Assembly (NCBI RefSeq): GCF_000426585.1
Contig: NZ_AUFQ01000003.1
Location: 124,001-188,000 of the forward strand
Length of the DNA stretch: 64,000 bases
DNA from: Segatella baroniae DSM 16972 = JCM 13447
Lineage (GTDB): Bacteria; Bacteroidota; Bacteroidia; Bacteroidales; Bacteroidaceae
Reading direction: 5' to 3'
Shown: positions 9,524 to 17,904 of the stretch, in pieces
Position numbering within the stretch: position 1 is the first letter of the stretch
Layout of the letters: every line of letters starts with the position of its first letter
The notes under the pieces: generated by a model
The model's input: the letters and a program-made list of their open reading frames with translations, nothing else
Database searches by the model: none
Told to the model about the DNA's origin: nothing
Program-made: the position numbers and the translations under genes

Positions 9524-10636
9524 TTATTCTTCAAACCTGCGTCCGTTTTCGTAACGTCCGCTCTTCACTATCTTGCCATTGCGGTTTTTCTCCACAAACC
9601 GTCCGTCTCTCAGGTCGTCCACATAGGTGCCTTCAAACCGGTAGCCGTCCTTGTCTTCCTCGATGGCCTGCCCGTTGCGGCGGCCCTTCCTATAGACACC
9701 CTTGAACTTATCGCCCGTGGAATAATGGATGACGACCTCGCCTTCCACCTGTCCGTTGACGAAGGAACCGTCGAAGACGTCGCCGCTTTTCTTCGTCAAC
9801 TTGCCCTGTCCGTTCTGCAAGTCGTTTTTCCACAGCCCGACATAGATGTCTCCATTCGACCATATCAGCGTGCCCTGGCCGTCCTTGCAGCCTTCCAGGA
9901 AATGCCCGATATACTTGTCGCCGTTGGCATACTTGAACACTCCTTCGCCGGTGCGTTCGCCTTGCACGTAGTCGCCTTCGTAAACATCGCCGTTCTGGAA
10001 CCTGTAAATGCCGCGGCCGTTCTGAATGTCATCCTTCCAGTTGCCCGTATAGACGTCGCCGTCAGCATACTTGTTGACACCTTTGCCCGCACGTTGGTTG
10101 TTGGCCCACATGCCGTCATACGTGGTTCCGTCGCCCCAATCGAACAGGCCTTTGCCGCTTTTCTGGTCATCCAGCCACTGGCCGTTGTAGTAGGCGCCGC
10201 TGGCATAGGTGTAAACGCCCTTGCCCTGCCGCTTGTCCTTCACCCAACTGCCCTGGTACTTGTCGCCGTTGTAATAATACATGGTGCCCTGTCCCTGCTG
10301 ATAGTCGCGAAACCACAAGCCCACATATTTATTATTGTTCATGAAATAATAGGTGCCCTTGCCGTGCTGCTGGTCTTGAAACCACTGGCCCTCGTACTTC
10401 TCGCCGTCGGCAAAGGTGTAGATACCATATCCCTGTCGCTTTCCCTTCACGTACTCGCCCTCGTAGGTGTCGCCGTTGGCAAAGACGGTGTTGCCTTTGC
10501 CGTGCGGTTTGCCTCCCGACATCTCACCCTTATACTGCCCTTTGTCATGCGTATAGCACGATCCCAGATAGATTTTCTGAGCCGGTGACGAAAAAGAAAA
10601 GAGGATGAAGAAAAGCAGTGATAGGATATGTTTCAC
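9524..10636 (-). CDS. Exported MORN-repeat protein
   Basis: 370 residues from a GTG start. A signal peptide (about residues 1-19, hydrophobic core LSLLFFILFSFSS) is followed by 14-15 consecutive MORN units of about 23 residues that fill the mature protein. Each has the form YxGxWxxxxxxGxGxxxxxxGD, for example YEGEYVKGKRQGYGIYTF. MORN arrays form extended beta-hairpin ribbons that bind lipids or proteins. The last two or three units are degenerate. It heads the operon with glgB and the membrane protein. The link to glycogen or to the envelope is unknown; no catalytic motif is visible. Confidence 0.9.
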   Translation of the reverse strand: MKHILSLLFFILFSFSSPAQKIYLGSCYTHDKGQYKGEMSGGKPHGKGNTVFANGDTYEGEYVKGKRQGYGIYTFADGEKYEGQWFQDQQHGKGTYYFMNNNKYVGLWFRDYQQGQGTMYYYNGDKYQGSWVKDKRQGKGVYTYASGAYYNGQWLDDQKSGKGLFDWGDGTTYDGMWANNQRAGKGVNKYADGDVYTGNWKDDIQNGRGIYRFQNGDVYEGDYVQGERTGEGVFKYANGDKYIGHFLEGCKDGQGTLIWSNGDIYVGLWKNDLQNGQGKLTKKSGDVFDGSFVNGQVEGEVVIHYSTGDKFKGVYRKGRRNGQAIEEDKDGYRFEGTYVDDLRDGRFVEKNRNGKIVKSGRYENGRRFEE

Positions 10637-10662
10637 GTTATTCGTTTTATCTGTTTATTTTT

Positions 10663-10693
10663 CAAAAGTAATAAAATATCATATACCGACAAA
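10663..10693 (-). promoter_or_regulatory. Predicted promoter of the MORN-glgB operon
   Basis: On the minus strand, TTTG (plus-strand CAAA at 10690-10693), 19 nt spacer, TACTTTTG (plus-strand CAAAAGTA at 10663-10670). It is a full match to the Bacteroidota consensus and about 27 nt upstream of the GTG start. Confidence 0.7.
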
Positions 10694-10713
10694 ATTACTT
10701 ATGCTTTTTTTAT

Positions 10714-10721
10714 TATTTTTG
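10714..10721 (+). promoter_or_regulatory. Predicted -7 element of kdsB
   Basis: TATTTTTG, 28 nt before the kdsB ATG. No good TTTG at the expected -33 distance, so only the -7 box is supported. Confidence 0.5.
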
Positions 10722-10749
10722 CAGTGAATGTAAACATATATACCAGAAT

Positions 10750-11481
10750 ATGAAATTTATCGGATTGATTCCCGCACGCTACGCGTCCACCCGCTTCCCC
10801 GGAAAGCCATTGGCCTTGCTGGGTGGAAAGCCTGTCATTCAACGAGTTTACGAACAAGTGGCCGCCACGCTCGACGCCGCCTACGTGGCCACCGACGACC
10901 GGCGCATCTTCGATTGCGTGACCGCCTTCGGCGGAAAGGCCGTCATGACGTCCGAAAAGCACCGCAGCGGCACCGACCGCATCAGGGAAGCACTCGACAA
11001 GGTTGAAGGAAATTATGACGTGGCGGTCAACATTCAGGGCGACGAACCTTTCATCCAACCTTCGCAAATCAAGGCCGTGTGCGCCTGTTTCGACGACGCT
11101 TCCACGCAAATAGCCACGCTCGGCAAACCTTTCGAGAGCATGGAAGCCGCCGAAAATCCCAATTCGCCCAAGATTGTGATGACCAACGACAACTACGCCA
11201 TGTACTTTTCACGCAGCATCATCCCCTTCATCCGCGGCAAAGAGAAGAGCCAATGGCTGACAACCTTTCCTTTTCTGAAGCACCTGGGAATCTACGCCTA
11301 CAAGACAGAGGTGCTGCGTGAGATAACGGAACTGCCGCAATCGCCGCTCGAACTAGCCGAAAGTCTGGAACAACTGCGCTGGTTGCAGAACGGCTATCGC
11401 GTCAAAGTGGGCATTACCGATATAGAGACCGTGGGCATTGATACGCCTGAAGACTTGCAGCGAGCCGAACGACTGCTTTGA
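10750..11481 (+). CDS. kdsB: 3-deoxy-manno-octulosonate cytidylyltransferase KdsB
   Basis: 243 residues, normal length. It activates KDO as CMP-KDO for attachment to lipid A. The N-terminal nucleotide-binding loop IPARYASTRFPGKPL, the NIQGDEPFI segment near residue 97 and LRWLQNGYRVKV near the C-terminus are family signatures. It is transcribed divergently from the MORN operon across a 113-nt gap holding promoters for both. Its 3' side is followed by a long noncoding region with a 22-nt repeat array. Confidence 0.97.
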   Translation: MKFIGLIPARYASTRFPGKPLALLGGKPVIQRVYEQVAATLDAAYVATDDRRIFDCVTAFGGKAVMTSEKHRSGTDRIREALDKVEGNYDVAVNIQGDEPFIQPSQIKAVCACFDDASTQIATLGKPFESMEAAENPNSPKIVMTNDNYAMYFSRSIIPFIRGKEKSQWLTTFPFLKHLGIYAYKTEVLREITELPQSPLELAESLEQLRWLQNGYRVKVGITDIETVGIDTPEDLQRAERLL

Positions 11482-12102
11482 AACGTGCGGCAGCTTTCGG
11501 ACGGCAGCACAGGAACCGCCAAAGGAAAGCCCGCTTCCATTTCATGATTTTGTAAAAAATATTTCCTAAAAAACGGCTGTTCAAAATCATCCATCCAGCT
11601 CCTGAATTGCCGCAAAAGGCTTTCTTCTGCGCCGGAAGGAAACTTTTCCGAAGCCCCAAACACCCTTTTACAGCCTCACCGCTGCGCTTTCAAGACGCCC
11701 AAACTGTGCTTTCAAGCCTATGCAGCTGTCCTTTGAGGTCGTAAAAGCAGTCCTTTCGCGACCTCAAAGGGCTGTGATGGGGAACGCAAAGAAAAGTACT
11801 CAAAGAGCGAAAACATGGATATTCCTGACAATCAATCGTTTATAAACAAGCGATTTCCTGTTGTTTTTCCAGCCAACAACGCACTTTCAAGATTCAGAAG
11901 CCTGTTTTTCAAATGAAAAGTAAAGATTTTTCGGAATTGATTTTGCCCCCATCCGGTCATATTTCAACTGCCGCCACCAAATGCCTGTAGTGATATGAGA
12001 TTGAAACTACAGAACCACAAGCCACATGCCACCGCATGCCCGGAATGCAAAGTCTGATGTTTTTATCCATTCCTTCGATTCGCTTTATCCAAATATTCTT
12101 TA
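11482..12102 (+). other. Long intergenic region between kdsB and the MgtC gene
   Basis: About 620 bases with no credible coding frame. The first 130 nt show nothing I can name. From about 11616 to 11791 it holds tandem degenerate 22-nt units, with another isolated unit at 11879-11900. The rest is AT-rich with no motif I recognise. Confidence 0.7.
11616..11900 (+). repeat. Degenerate 22-nt tandem array A
   Basis: Units begin at 11638, 11660, 11682, 11704, 11726, 11748 and 11770, all exactly 22 nt apart, with a weaker one at 11616. The first six of these seven carry CTTT at unit positions 6-9; several start CTG or CAG and end in AAAG or CAAA; the 11770 unit keeps only the terminal AAAG. An isolated further unit lies at 11879-11900. 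Within the array, 11730-11741 and 11759-11770 form a perfect 12-bp inverted repeat (loop 17 nt), extended by CAGC/GCTG outside a 3-nt bulge. Related arrays lie near 31.9, 42.2 and 53.3 kb. Confidence 0.75.
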
Positions 12103-12110
12103 TACTTTTG
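12103..12110 (+). promoter_or_regulatory. Predicted -7 element of the MgtC-family gene
   Basis: TACTTTTG, 29 nt before the ATG at 12140. The -33 side is not convincing. Confidence 0.5.
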
Positions 12111-12139
12111 TATAAACGATATTATACGAGGATGTACTC

Positions 12140-12784
12140 ATGGTGTTAGACATGTCATTAAGGCTCATGGTAGCCATGCTTTTAGGCGGTATCATCGGTA
12201 TCGAACGTGAATACAGGGCCAAGGACGCAGGATTCCGCACCCACTTTCTGGTGGCGATGGGGAGCGCGCTCTTCACCGTCATTTCTCAATACGGGTTCGG
12301 CGAGACCCTGAAAGACTCGTCACGGGTTGCCGCCCAGGTAGTTTCGGGCATAGGATTTCTCGGTGCCGGCATCATCATCTTCCAGAAGAACATGGTGAGA
12401 GGGCTGACGACTGCCGCCGGACTATGGGTGACGGCGGCCATCGGCATGGCATGCGGAACGGGCATGTACTTGGTTGCAGCCGTCACGACGGCGTTGGTCT
12501 TGCTGGGATTGGAGGTTCTCCACTTCATGATTCCACAAGTGGGAATCGTCATCGTGCAGCTATCGTTCGACGCGCCCTCGAAAGATGGCGCCCAAAACGT
12601 GCTGCAACGCTTGCGAGAGGCCTCTCTGGATGTCGTCTCCTACCATCAGGAACGCACGCACACGGGCAAAGCCGACGCTTATTCCACCGTCATGGAAATC
12701 AGGATGAAGCGTGGCGGCCGCATAGAAGGGCTTCTGGAATACGTGAAAGATTATGATGGAGTGGCCGTGAGGTGCATGGAATGA
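12140..12784 (+). CDS. MgtC/SapB family membrane protein
   Basis: 214 residues. Four to five hydrophobic helices occupy residues 1-130. The conserved MgtC core is seen as GGIIGIEREYRAKDAGFRTH, then VVSGIGFLGAGIIIF and RGLTTAAGLWVTAAIG. The C-terminal 75 residues form a soluble ACT-like domain. MgtC proteins modulate the F-type ATPase or Mg2+ homeostasis in some pathogens; the role of the Bacteroidota members is not settled. A second ATG four codons in (12152) is an equally possible start. It is followed by TIGR02757 after 30 nt, possibly co-transcribed. Confidence 0.9.
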   Translation: MVLDMSLRLMVAMLLGGIIGIEREYRAKDAGFRTHFLVAMGSALFTVISQYGFGETLKDSSRVAAQVVSGIGFLGAGIIIFQKNMVRGLTTAAGLWVTAAIGMACGTGMYLVAAVTTALVLLGLEVLHFMIPQVGIVIVQLSFDAPSKDGAQNVLQRLREASLDVVSYHQERTHTGKADAYSTVMEIRMKRGGRIEGLLEYVKDYDGVAVRCME

Positions 12785-12814
12785 CTTCTTTTCCTGAAAA
12801 CCTACAGCAAAACC

Positions 12815-13561
12815 ATGGACGCGGATGTCAAGAAAAGACTCATAGCCTGTGCCGACCTCTATGAGACGGACCGTTTCATGCAAGGCGACCCCAGCTGGTT
12901 CATGCACCAGGTGGAAGGCACGGTCAACCGGGAGACGACGGCTTTCGTCGCCTCTTGCCTCAGCTATGGCAGCCGCAAGCTCTTCATGCCCAAGATTCAG
13001 CAGCTGCTCGACATGGCCGAAGGGGATTTATACCAATGGATTTGCAGCCGCAAATACCGAATCGACATCCCCGATTCGCCCACAACCTTCTATCGCCTGC
13101 AGACCCATCACCACATGCGGCAGCTTTTCGACGCGCTCCACACGCTTTTCCTGTCCCACCGCTCCTTGGGAAACTACCTGCAATCGCAGGCCGTCTCCAC
13201 CGCCACTGCGGCCCTCGAAGCCCTCGTCCATCACTTTTCGGCATGGGATGTAGGCCATTTGGTTCCCCATACTACAGGCTCATCGTGCAAACGCGTCTGC
13301 ATGTTTCTGCGTTGGATGGTGCGCGACGGGTCGTCCGTCGACCTGGGACTATGGACTTTCATCGACAAACGGACACTGCTCATGCCGCTCGACACCCATG
13401 TGTTGCAAGAAGCCGCACGCCTGAAGCTCATCAGCGGCAAAACGGCTTCCATGCGAACTGCCGCCCAATTGACCGAAACCTTGCGGCAGGTTTTCCCCGA
13501 CGATCCCCTGAAAGGCGACTTCGCGCTTTTCGGTGAAGGCATTCAGAACAGTTTGAAATAA
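12815..13561 (+). CDS. TIGR02757 (DUF2400) family protein
   Basis: 248 residues. The family is recognised by DRFMQGDPSWFMHQVEG near residue 19, and by the segment KRVCMFLRWMVRDGSSVDLG near 160 with DTHVLQEAARL near 195. The last segment resembles the catalytic face of HhH-GPD DNA glycosylases (the Asp of a VDTHV-like motif), so a DNA-repair role is often guessed. No 4Fe-4S cysteine cluster is visible. Function is not established. Confidence 0.88.
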   Translation: MDADVKKRLIACADLYETDRFMQGDPSWFMHQVEGTVNRETTAFVASCLSYGSRKLFMPKIQQLLDMAEGDLYQWICSRKYRIDIPDSPTTFYRLQTHHHMRQLFDALHTLFLSHRSLGNYLQSQAVSTATAALEALVHHFSAWDVGHLVPHTTGSSCKRVCMFLRWMVRDGSSVDLGLWTFIDKRTLLMPLDTHVLQEAARLKLISGKTASMRTAAQLTETLRQVFPDDPLKGDFALFGEGIQNSLK

Positions 13562-13598
13562 AGCAAATGCGTCATAAAAAATGTTTTATGCGAAAGCA

Positions 13599-13627
13599 TT
13601 GCCGTTTACCTTTTTTTATTACATTTG
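13599..13627 (+). promoter_or_regulatory. Predicted promoter of the DUF5723 gene
   Basis: TTG at 13599-13601, 18 nt spacer, TACATTTG at 13620-13627. The spacer is one short of the usual 19-20. The leader would be about 80 nt. Confidence 0.5.
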
Positions 13628-13715
13628 CAAAATCAAACGGCATAAGCCCACAACGCCCCTTGCAAACATGCCGCTTGGGCTATAAATTATTAACCATAAA
13701 AACAAATTCGCGATT

Positions 13716-15140
13716 ATGATTAAGAAGCAACAGTACTTAACCTCATTGGCAATGACCATGCTGCTTTCAATGACAGCCGGCAAAGGACACGCACAATTCA
13801 CACGTTCGACGTTTGCCATGGACGGCCTGAGCTATCGCATGCAGTTGAATCCCGCCCTGACGCTCGACCAAGGCTATTTCAACATCCCCGTTCTCGGCGG
13901 CATTGGGGCCTCGGCAGCCTCCAACTCGCTCGGCACCAAGGACATCATCCACGTGTTGGAAAACAATTCCGACGCAGATTACTTCACGAAGGACGCCTTC
14001 ATCAAAAGCCTGAAAGCTGAGAACAAACTACAGTCAAACGTGACGCTCGACCTGCTTTCGTTCGGTTGGTACAAGGGCAAAAACTTCTGGAATGTCAACG
14101 TAACGCTCAAAAATGACGTGGGAGTCACCATTCCAGGCCGCATCTTCGAGACCATGAGAGACGCCCGCGGACAGGCGACCATCTCATGGGCGAACTATCT
14201 GGCGCAGCAAGGTGGCGAGAAGGTGACGGTCAACTCATACGTAGAAACAGGTCTGGGCTTCGCCCGTCCCATCAACGAAAAGCTCACCGTGGGCGGAAAG
14301 GTGAAGGTGCTGTTCGGCGTAGCCAACCTGAAGCTGGACGTAAAGAAGCAGAATCTGCAGACACAGCTCACCGGAGTCCCTGAAAAGGCTGACTGGAGCA
14401 AGATGAGTCTTGAGGAGTTGGCCGCCATAAAAGGTTCTGCCAGCATCGACGTAGAGGCCTCGATGGAAGCTTCCATGAAAGGTTTCGAGCTGAAAGACGA
14501 CGAGAAAGGCTTTGTAAACGATGTGAAACGAGGCGGTTCGTTTGGTGTTGCCGGCATGGGATTGGGCATGGACTTGGGCGCGACCTACAAGCCCATCGAC
14601 GGTCTGACGCTGTCGGCCGCCCTACTCGACCTGGGCTTCATCTCGTGGGACAAAGGCTCCTCGCACACAGCCGCCTCGAACACCCAGCAGCAATACCGGT
14701 TCGACAGTGCGCATCCCAATGAGGCCATGGACTTCAGAGACCTCATTTCAGACGGCAAAGCCATCAACTTCGACATGCTTCAGACAAAACAGCAAGAGGG
14801 CAAGTCGCGCACGACATCTCTATACTCGACCATCGTTTTGGGTGGTGAATACCAGCTCCCCCACACGCAGCTCTCATTCGGACTGCTCTCAACGACGCGC
14901 TTTGCCAAGCCCACCACGCAATCGGAACTCACACTTTCGACGGCCTATAAGGTGAATCGGCACATTGGCGTGTCGCTTGCCTACTCCATGATACAGAGCA
15001 GCGGCAAAGGTTTGGGTGTGGGCTTGAAGCTCGGACCGCTCATGATAGCCACCGACTACATGTACTTCGGCGACAACACGAAATGCGTGAACGCCCTCGT
15101 CGGCTTCACGATTCCACTGGGCCCACACAGACAAAGCTAA
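13716..15140 (+). CDS. DUF5723-type outer membrane beta-barrel protein
   Basis: 474 residues. A signal peptide ends at about residue 26 (TMLLSMTAGKGHAQ). The mature protein has many alternating hydrophobic/polar strands and glycine-rich turns (GFARPINEKLTVGGKVKVLF, GLGMDLGATYKPIDGLTLSA), typical of an outer-membrane barrel of the DUF5723 group, and ends in a strand-like segment. An Ala/Met-rich helical insertion near residues 240-265 (SIDVEASMEASMKGFE) interrupts the strands. Ligand or partner unknown. It stands alone between a predicted promoter and a bidirectional terminator. Confidence 0.8.
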   Translation: MIKKQQYLTSLAMTMLLSMTAGKGHAQFTRSTFAMDGLSYRMQLNPALTLDQGYFNIPVLGGIGASAASNSLGTKDIIHVLENNSDADYFTKDAFIKSLKAENKLQSNVTLDLLSFGWYKGKNFWNVNVTLKNDVGVTIPGRIFETMRDARGQATISWANYLAQQGGEKVTVNSYVETGLGFARPINEKLTVGGKVKVLFGVANLKLDVKKQNLQTQLTGVPEKADWSKMSLEELAAIKGSASIDVEASMEASMKGFELKDDEKGFVNDVKRGGSFGVAGMGLGMDLGATYKPIDGLTLSAALLDLGFISWDKGSSHTAASNTQQQYRFDSAHPNEAMDFRDLISDGKAINFDMLQTKQQEGKSRTTSLYSTIVLGGEYQLPHTQLSFGLLSTTRFAKPTTQSELTLSTAYKVNRHIGVSLAYSMIQSSGKGLGVGLKLGPLMIATDYMYFGDNTKCVNALVGFTIPLGPHRQS

Positions 15141-15215
15141 GCGATGGGGCGGCAAAAGGGCCACCACCACCGCGCCATAAGCCCCCTTTGGGAGCGCAAC
15201 AAGCCTACCGTTACA

Positions 15216-15252
15216 AAACAGCCCCTGCCTTTTCTGAAGACAGGGGCTGTTT
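15216..15252. terminator. Bidirectional terminator between DUF5723 and DUF3127 genes
   Basis: Perfect 12-bp stem (15216-15227 and 15241-15252, AAACAGCCCCTG and complement) with a 13-nt loop. The AAA/TTT ends give a short U-run in both directions, fitting two convergent genes. Confidence 0.75.
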
Positions 15253-15272
15253 CGTCGTATGTATTTACTGCT

Positions 15273-15665
15273 TTAGAAAGGAAGATCGTCCGCGCTTCCA
15301 GCTTCAGGAGCGGGGCTGGCAGGCTGCGCCGGGGCCGAATGAGCAGGCGCGGGGCCGAAGTTCGGAGCCGGGGCAACAGGGGGAACGCCGACATTGGGAT
15401 CCATCTGACGGACGTCGAAAGCCCTGATGCTGTTGAACCAGCGGCCTTGATACTCGTGCGCATCTATGTCGAACGAGACATTCACCTCCTGTCCCACCTG
15501 AATGTTGAAGCGTTGCAGGCGGTCTTCTCCAAATACATCGAACACCATCTTCTTGGGATAGGCGTCGTGAGTCTCAATGACAAAACTCTGAACAACCCAT
15601 TCTCCTCGTGCAGAAGTGCCGCGGCGTGGGTCGAGCGCAGCGATAACTTTTCCTTGTAAATCCAT
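15273..15665 (-). CDS. DUF3127 protein with an SSB-like acidic tail
   Basis: 130 residues. Residues 1-88 are the DUF3127 domain (GKVIAALDPRRGTSARGEWV, then FDVFGEDRLQRFNIQVGQEV), which has an OB-fold character. Residues 89-125 are a Pro/Ala-rich disordered linker and the protein ends in DDLPF. That layout copies bacterial SSB, whose DDDIPF tip docks replication and repair partners. It sits next to dnaN, transcribed in the opposite direction. Single-strand DNA binding or partner recruitment is inference; the family has no agreed function. Confidence 0.88.
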   Translation of the reverse strand: MDLQGKVIAALDPRRGTSARGEWVVQSFVIETHDAYPKKMVFDVFGEDRLQRFNIQVGQEVNVSFDIDAHEYQGRWFNSIRAFDVRQMDPNVGVPPVAPAPNFGPAPAHSAPAQPASPAPEAGSADDLPF

Positions 15666-15767
15666 AATATCTAAACTTTATCTTATTTATAACCTGCGGT
15701 AAAGGCCGCTTACAGTTTGCGAAATTAATAAAATTGTTCTAAAAAAGGAAACATTTTATTCCTTTTC

Positions 15768-15799
15768 TTTGTCATTCAGAATTGTATTTAGTATTTTTG
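15768..15799 (+). promoter_or_regulatory. Predicted promoter of dnaN
   Basis: TTTG at 15768-15771, 20 nt spacer, TATTTTTG at 15792-15799. A full consensus match, with a leader of about 30 nt. Confidence 0.7.
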
Positions 15800-15835
15800 T
15801 GCTTGATAAAAACTGAAAACTTTAAAGATAACGAT

Positions 15836-16960
15836 ATGAGGTTTACACTTTCCAGCAGCGCCTTGAACAGTCGCCTGCAATCTTTGGCCAAAGTAATCAA
15901 CAGCAAAAATTCACTCCCCATCCTGGAGTGCTTCTTATTCGAAGTCAATGACAAGCAGTTGAAGATAACAGCTTCAGACAGCGAGAACATCATGCAAAGC
16001 GAAATCACGCTCGACGACTGCGACACAAACGGCAACTTCGCCATCGCAAGCCATACCATTCTCGACGCAGTCAGGGAATTGCCGGAACAGCCTCTGACCT
16101 TCGACATTGACACCAACACATACTCCGTAAAAGTGATTTATCAGAATGGCTTGTACAACTTCACGGCCCAGAACGCCGATGAATATCCACGGACACAAGC
16201 CATTCCCGACAGCGCGAACACGCTGACACTCGAAGCCGCGACGCTGGCCGACAACATCGGCCGCTGCATCTTCGCCACGGCACAGGACGAACTGCGCCCG
16301 GTGATGAACGGAATCTTCTTCGACCTGAAGGAAGACTGCCTCGCCGTAGTGGCAAGCGACGGCCACAAGCTGGTGAGAAACCAGAACTTCGACATCAAGA
16401 CAGAGTCTCCCGCTTCGTTCATTCTGCCGAAGAAGCCGGCCCTCCTGCTGAAGAACTCGCTCGCCAAGGACGGCGAAGACGTCGTCATCAGATTCGACGA
16501 GCGCACCGCGGAAATCAAATTCAAAGGCGGAACGCTCACCTGCCGACTCATCGAAGGCAAATATCCCAACTACAATTCCGTCATTCCGCAGAACAATCCC
16601 AACAAGATGACCATCGACCGCAAAGGCTTGATAGGCGCGTTGCGCCGCGTGCTGCCTTTCGCCAGCGAGAGCAGCCAGCTGATTCGCCTGCGGCTGGAAC
16701 CCAACAAGTTGGAACTCAGCTCGGAAGACATTGATTTCTACACGAGCGCCAAGGAACAGATGGTATGCGACTACACGGGCAATCCGATGAGCATAGGCTT
16801 CAAAGGCGGATCGTTGCAGGATATCCTGAACAACTTTGATTGCGAGGACATCGTCTTCGAGTTGGCAGATCCAAGTCGGGCAGGAATCATCGTGCCAGCC
16901 GAAGAGAATGTAAGCGAGACCGTTCTCATGCTGCTCATGCCCATGCTGTTGAACGACTGA
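15836..16960 (+). CDS. dnaN: DNA polymerase III beta subunit (sliding clamp)
   Basis: 374 residues, normal for the clamp, which encircles DNA as a dimer and tethers polymerase III. Three repeated clamp domains run through the sequence (begin MRFTLSSSALNSRLQSLAKV; middle near 130 ADNIGRCIFATAQDELRPVM; C-terminal from about 250). The stretch VLMLLMPMLL at the end corresponds to the conserved C-terminal MPM(R/L) pocket. The ATG at 15836 was chosen because homologues begin MRF and an upstream extension would overlap the promoter. A terminator follows directly. Confidence 0.97.
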   Translation: MRFTLSSSALNSRLQSLAKVINSKNSLPILECFLFEVNDKQLKITASDSENIMQSEITLDDCDTNGNFAIASHTILDAVRELPEQPLTFDIDTNTYSVKVIYQNGLYNFTAQNADEYPRTQAIPDSANTLTLEAATLADNIGRCIFATAQDELRPVMNGIFFDLKEDCLAVVASDGHKLVRNQNFDIKTESPASFILPKKPALLLKNSLAKDGEDVVIRFDERTAEIKFKGGTLTCRLIEGKYPNYNSVIPQNNPNKMTIDRKGLIGALRRVLPFASESSQLIRLRLEPNKLELSSEDIDFYTSAKEQMVCDYTGNPMSIGFKGGSLQDILNNFDCEDIVFELADPSRAGIIVPAEENVSETVLMLLMPMLLND

Positions 16961-16984
16961 TTGTTTGCAACATAGAACCAACAG

Positions 16985-17018
16985 CCTCCCTGATTACGCG
17001 CAGGGAGGTTATTTTTTT
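16985..17018 (+). terminator. Rho-independent terminator after dnaN
   Basis: 8-bp G/C-rich stem (16985-16992, 17001-17008), 8-nt loop, then TTATTTTTTT. It ends 13 nt before the exonuclease ATG. Confidence 0.85.
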
Positions 17019-17031
17019 GATAGCACGTAAT

Positions 17032-17895
17032 ATGAAACTTAATTTAACAAAGCCATTGATCATCTTTGACTTGGAAGCGACAGGCCTGGACATCGTGACA
17101 GACCGCATCATCCAAATCTCTTATATAAAAGTAAATCCCAACCAAACGGAAGAACGAGGAAATCTGCTCGTCAATCCGGGAAAACGGATACCGGCCGAAG
17201 TGGCTGAACTGACAGGCATTCACGACGAGGATGTGGCTGCGGCACCGACTTTCAAGGCTATCGCCGCCCAGCTGGAAAATACGTTCAAAGGTTGCGACTT
17301 CGCCGGATTCAACTCAAACCATTTCGATATTCCTCTGCTGGCGGAAGAGTTTTTGAGGGCCGGCATAGACTTCGACTTCTCGAAATGCCGCCTTATCGAC
17401 GCGCAGACGATATTCCACAAAATGGAAAGAAGAAATCTGGCAGCCGCCTACAAGTTCTATTGCGGGCGCAAGATGGAAGAGGACTTCGAGGCTCACCGGG
17501 CCGACCAGGACACGGAAGCCACCTACAGGGTGCTGATGGGCGAGCTTGACATGTATGAACCGGGCAAACAGGAAGAACCCGAAAGGCAGCTGCCCAACGA
17601 CATGGACGTGCTGAACGAGTTTTCCAAGAACAACAACAATGTGGATTTTGCGGGACGCATCATTTGGAAAGAGATGAAAGACCCGAAGGGAAACGTGCTG
17701 CTCGACCAGGATGGAAAGCCAAGAATGCAGGAGGTCTTCAACTTTGGCAAATACAAGGGATGGGCTGTCGCAGACGTTCTCCACAAGGATTCGGGCTACT
17801 ACAGCTGGATGCTGGCCAGTGAATTTACGAACAACACGAAGCAGGTGCTGACGCGAATACGGCTGCGCGAGTTCAACAAGAACAACATCAAATGA
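17032..17895 (+). CDS. DnaQ-like 3'-5' exonuclease with an ExoX-type C-terminal domain
   Basis: 287 residues. The DEDDh exonuclease motifs are FDLEATGLD near residue 12 (Exo I), FAGFNSNHFDIPLL near 90 (Exo II) and HRADQDTEATYRVL near 152 (Exo III with His and Asp). After a linker the C-terminus has FGKYKGWAVADVLHKDSGYY, resembling the DUF3820/ExoX-type module found behind some DnaQ domains. It may proofread or act in repair; the polymerase-bound epsilon role is plausible but not shown. The ATG at 17032 was chosen over an upstream extension that would run back through the dnaN terminator. Confidence 0.9.
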   Translation: MKLNLTKPLIIFDLEATGLDIVTDRIIQISYIKVNPNQTEERGNLLVNPGKRIPAEVAELTGIHDEDVAAAPTFKAIAAQLENTFKGCDFAGFNSNHFDIPLLAEEFLRAGIDFDFSKCRLIDAQTIFHKMERRNLAAAYKFYCGRKMEEDFEAHRADQDTEATYRVLMGELDMYEPGKQEEPERQLPNDMDVLNEFSKNNNNVDFAGRIIWKEMKDPKGNVLLDQDGKPRMQEVFNFGKYKGWAVADVLHKDSGYYSWMLASEFTNNTKQVLTRIRLREFNKNNIK

Positions 17896-17904
17896 CAATG
17901 CCGG

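Noticed and set aside
11482..11663. Short minus-strand frames at 11394-11663 after kdsB
   Set aside because: They overlap kdsB, lack recognisable features and run into the repeat array.
15144..15659. 171-codon plus-strand frame opposite the DUF3127 gene
   Set aside because: Antisense shadow; composition is Arg-rich and without family features, while the minus strand gives a recognised domain.
16840..17031. N-terminal extension of the exonuclease from 16840
   Set aside because: It overlaps the end of dnaN in another frame and crosses the dnaN terminator.
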